Shown here: piece by piece, positions 5,301 through 6,410 of the stretch
Numbering within the stretch: the stretch's first letter is position 1
How the letters are laid out: every line of letters starts with the position of its first letter
Assembly: GCA_031263875.1 (NCBI GenBank)
Contig: JAISEX010000045.1
Span: forward strand, 1 to 6,410
Source of the DNA: Eubacteriales Family XIII. Incertae Sedis bacterium
GTDB taxonomy: Bacteria; Bacillota; Clostridia; Peptostreptococcales; Anaerovoracaceae
DNA length: 6,410 nucleotides
Direction of reading: 5' to 3'
The notes under the pieces: generated by a model
The model's database searches: none
The model's input: only the letters and a program-made list of their open reading frames with translations
What the model was told of the DNA's origin: nothing
Translations under genes and position numbers: made by a program

Positions 5301-6217
5301 CACGCGTTTATCTCGTCGGATTCGTCGAGGTCGTCGAGCAGGCCGTGCTTCTTCAGAGCCTTTGCCCCGATCGTCGCGATATCCATCAAGCAGACGGGGT
5401 GCGCCGCGTCGTTCGCGTCCCCGTACACATCCGCGCGCGCGCTCATATACAGATCGAACGCGTCCGCGATAAGCGCCGCATGATCGCCCTCGCCGATTTC
5501 TATCTCGCTGAGCTTCGTCAGAAACGTCGTGTGGCGGCAGTGATCCGACCAGTATGTATCGATGACGCGCAACTCCGTTACCGTCGGGTCGCGATCCTCA
5601 ACGTCGCGGTAATGCGACTGCACGAACCGCAGATCGGCCGCGCTCATCGCAAATCCCATTTCGGCGCTCAGGCTGTCAAGTTTATCGCTTGACATCTCGC
5701 GGAATCCGCCGATACGCGCCACGGGAGCCGGCGACGGCAAATTCATGCGCAGCGTATCCGGCATCTCAAGCGAAGCCTCGCGGCTGTCCACGGGATTGAT
5801 GCAATATTTTTTCACCGCGCGCCGGTGCTCATCCGCAAGTTCGCCCTCAATGGCGATTATCTTCGCGTAACAAACCCGCGCGTCCGCGCCGGCAGCGTCC
5901 GAAGACAGCAGCTCGATACATTGCTCCGCGGAATCCGCCCGCTGGTCGTATTGCCCGGGCAGATATTCCACCCCGAAGCAAAAAGCGCCGCCCATTTCCG
6001 GCAGCTCCCGGTAGACCGCATCGAGATTCGGCTCCGACAGAACGCCCGTAACGGCCGCCTCGAACACCTCGTCCGAAACGCCCTCGATATCGTACCGGTT
6101 GAGTATCCTCAGCCCGGCCACCCCGCCGAGCCCGAGCCCGCCCGAAAGTTCCGCGCGCAGCTTCTGCGCCTCGACGTCAAACCCCGGCAACTTTTCCACA
6201 TATACGCGTCGTATCAC
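2288..6217 (-). CDS. purL: Phosphoribosylformylglycinamidine synthase, single-chain type
   Basis: PurL converts FGAR, glutamine and ATP to FGAM in the cytosol. At 1309 residues it is the fused form with all parts in one chain. In order: a PurS-like N-terminal domain (about 1-150); a linker domain with FAMSAADLRFVQ at 189-200; a first AIRS-like ATP-binding half with WSDHCRHTTF at 223-232, ETHNHPTEIEPFGGAATCLG at 337-356, GRTGRDGLGGATGSSKS at 463-479 and NDFGAGGVS at 520-528; a second half with GGDIGRIRLTFQEYF at 745-759 and GIAAIGGKDSMSG at 787-799; and a class I glutaminase from about 1046 with C1150 in GICNGFQ and probable triad partners H1280 and E1282 in MGHIER. The start is GTG: a GGAGG box lies 5 nt upstream and an in-frame TAA directly abuts the GTG. 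Oddities are a Ser/Asn/Pro-rich insert at about 951-992 and copies of the TGTCAAG motif inside the frame and at the stop. purE follows. Confidence 0.97.
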   Translation of the reverse strand: MIRRVYVEKLPGFDVEAQKLRAELSGGLGLGGVAGLRILNRYDIEGVSDEVFEAAVTGVLSEPNLDAVYRELPEMGGAFCFGVEYLPGQYDQRADSAEQCIELLSSDAAGADARVCYAKIIAIEGELADEHRRAVKKYCINPVDSREASLEMPDTLRMNLPSPAPVARIGGFREMSSDKLDSLSAEMGFAMSAADLRFVQSHYRDVEDRDPTVTELRVIDTYWSDHCRHTTFLTKLSEIEIGEGDHAALIADAFDLYMSARADVYGDANDAAHPVCLMDIATIGAKALKKHGLLDDLDESDEINACSIRVTAKIRPYEGAAAGETREEDWLVMFKNETHNHPTEIEPFGGAATCLGGAIRDPLSGRVYVYQAMRVTGAGDPTAPLADTLPGKLPQFQITRGAARGYSSYGNQVGLATGLVDELYDPGYLAKRMEIGAVIGAAPASHVRRSRPEPGDVILLVGGRTGRDGLGGATGSSKSHTEESVATAGAEVQKGNPPPERAIQRLFRREEASRLIKKCNDFGAGGVSVAIGELADSLDVTLDAVPKKYDGLDGTELAIAESQERMAVVLAPEDAAAFIAYAAEENVEATVVAAVTDTGRFRMTWRGDTVFDLPRTFLDTNGVRQERAVLVPDITLPPPVSTQSAPLSAEHLLGILGSLGVASRRGLIENFDSTIGRGSILMPLGGANQLTPQQGMAAKLPVLGADTDTATLMTWGYDPHLSKLSPYHGAMMAVLDSAAKIAALGGDIGRIRLTFQEYFEKLGASPAKWGKPFAALLGALTAQLELGIAAIGGKDSMSGTFNDLDVPPTLVSFAVCVTDAGSIVSAELKAAGHALVLVPAPKDEHYLPDFARFRETMRVVHELAAANRVYSATTVGEGGIFAALAKAATGNDIGVKLTGVSDAGLVTADPGSLLLELDADADVCALFGNGNARVIGSTIADEVMEMYGIYDASSTSHYANTSDNPADPPSVNLPCNLNAARNTDAVTAASPPLRIPLSSVKAQLAATLEPVFPTDIKEADKVSSDVPVIEYARRNDKAPAIKTAKPRVFIPVFPGANCETDSREAFERAGAETLLVNLRNMTPDALDASIREMETAIRGSQIIMIPGGFSGGDEPEGSAKFITSVFRNPLIADAVSDLLDNRDGLMLGICNGFQALIKLGLVPYGRIMPASPDAPTLTFNTLGRHVSRIVRTRVASVLSPWLAGAAVGDVFLTPVSHGEGRFVSSDAVLAELQANGQIATQYGDAAGRPTMDIDFNVNGSALAIEGITSPDGRVLGKMGHIERVGEHLYKNVPGNYDTKIIESGVKYFK
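2797..2816. repeat. Degenerate copy of the TGTCAAG motif inside purL
   Basis: The sequence TGTCAAGTAAATCGCT matches the motif at 704 in 15 of 16 positions, then loses one T of the right arm (CTGACC instead of CTTGACA). On the coding strand it gives S-D-L-L-D near residues 1136-1140 of PurL, just before the glutaminase nucleophile loop. Similar residues are plausible for ordinary PurL proteins at this site, so the match could partly reflect protein constraint. The TTA leucine codon in an otherwise GC-rich gene fits a repeat origin. Confidence 0.45.
5674..5694. repeat. Perfect TGTCAAG-N7-CTTGACA dyad inside the purL reading frame
   Basis: TGTCAAG (5674-5680) and CTTGACA (5688-5694) are exact 7-bp inverted arms around TTTATCG. 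It matches the array and 704-type consensus at 18 of 21 positions and is the only fully symmetric copy in the window. On the coding strand it is translated in frame as about M175-S-S-D-K-L-D-S182, in the linker domain between the PurS-like part and the first catalytic half. Confidence 0.75.
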
Positions 6218-6222
6218 TTATG

Positions 6223-6227
6223 CCTCC
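6223..6227 (-). promoter_or_regulatory. Ribosome binding site that fixes the purL GTG start
   Basis: GGAGG on the minus strand ends 5 nt before the GTG at 6217. An ATG overlaps this box (6227-6229) but reads only Met-Glu-Ala before a TAA (6218-6220) that touches the GTG. That stop is in frame with purL, so purL cannot start further upstream. GTG is therefore the natural choice. Confidence 0.75.
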
Positions 6228-6230
6228 ATT

Positions 6231-6247
6231 CCGCCGTTTCGCGGCGG
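6231..6247 (-). promoter_or_regulatory. GC hairpin just upstream of the purL ribosome site
   Basis: CCGCCG and CGGCGG form a 6-bp all-GC stem around a 5-nt loop. On the mRNA it ends 3 nt before GGAGG. It could tune access to the ribosome site but does not cover it. No T-run follows, so it is not a terminator. A regulatory role is inference. Confidence 0.4.
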
Positions 6248-6272
6248 CGCAAACCCGCCCAAAATGCCCATC

Positions 6273-6294
6273 GCAAATCCCGATTCCGATTTGC
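6273..6294. promoter_or_regulatory. Inverted repeat GCAAATC-N8-GATTTGC near the purL transcription start
   Basis: Exact 7-bp arms at 6273-6279 and 6288-6294 are separated by 8 nt. The dyad starts about 5 nt past the predicted +1 (around 6299), a common place for a repressor operator or a leader hairpin. It does not match the PurBox known from Bacillus, so the cognate factor, if any, is unknown. Confidence 0.4.
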
Positions 6295-6305
6295 TCTTTG
6301 CGAAT

Positions 6306-6314
6306 ATTATACCA
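6306..6314 (-). promoter_or_regulatory. Extended -10 promoter upstream of purL
   Basis: The minus strand reads TGGTATAAT, that is a TG-N-TATAAT extended -10. Predicted +1 is an A at about 6299, giving a leader of roughly 82 nt. Hexamers 16-18 bp upstream of the -10 are poor matches to TTGACA, so the TG extension would have to compensate. It is the only convincing promoter-like site upstream of purL in the window. Confidence 0.55.
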
Positions 6315-6410
6315 TCAAAAATCCGCAGGGCACCTTTTCGGCATCCTGTTTGAACGAGCCTCCCATTCCTTCGGCAGGGAAAGCCTTTTGGGGCGCATGG
6401 GGCACGCGGG

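Noticed and set aside
4880..5692. 270-codon open frame on the + strand
   Set aside because: It is an antisense shadow of purL, with Arg/Val-rich composition and no motif.
6218..6300. Purine or PRPP riboswitch in the purL leader
   Set aside because: The roughly 80-nt leader lacks the conserved junction and loop sequences of these classes that I can recognise.
6297..6308. 12-mer TTTGCGAATATT shared with 531-542
   Set aside because: A 12-bp match is expected by chance about once or more in a window of this size, and the flanks differ.
6296..6360. Bacillus-type PurBox pair upstream of purL
   Set aside because: CGAATATTA and TTTGAACGAG only loosely resemble the box and lack the expected paired arrangement.

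Overview
The window looks like chromosomal DNA from a fairly GC-rich member of the Clostridia, probably an uncultured, gut-type lineage. This rests on the clostridial style of PurL (PurS-like N-terminus and glutaminase C-terminus in one chain, ending GVKYFK), the AAGKAAHL version of PurE, strong GGAGG-type ribosome binding sites and sigma-A-type promoters. The species cannot be named from the sequence.

Layout from left to right. Bases 1-100 hold the last 32 codons of a + strand transposase that looks like IS630 family; the element probably ends at the CTAG at 113-116. Bases 101-703 carry no convincing gene and are a patchwork of short palindromic and dispersed repeats. Bases 704-788 carry three copies of a short dyad-like motif (TGTCAAG-N7-CTTGCGC). 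All three confident genes lie on the minus strand. At the right, purL (2288-6217) is preceded by an extended -10 promoter and a structured leader of about 80 nt. Next comes a 316-nt intergenic space filled almost entirely by eleven 28-bp tandem units (2006-2306), then purE (1471-1971). After a 177-nt gap with its own promoter comes a short A24 prepilin peptidase (796-1293).

Function. PurL and PurE catalyse two nearby steps of de novo purine synthesis (FGAR to FGAM, and N5-CAIR to CAIR). They appear to form a two-gene operon, but the purE message must be read through the whole repeat array, because no promoter is visible between the array and purE. The prepilin peptidase is metabolically unrelated, has its own strong promoter and may be translated from a leaderless mRNA.

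The most interesting signal is the repeat family itself. A 21-bp dyad-like core, always in the same orientation, occurs (a) eleven times between purL and purE, with the first unit encoding the last PurL codons and the stop; (b) three times just past the prepilin peptidase stop; (c) once as a perfect 7-7-7 dyad inside the purL reading frame at 5674-5694; and (d) once more, degenerate, inside purL at 2797-2816. I found no complete novel gene system. The repeat family is the item worth following up.
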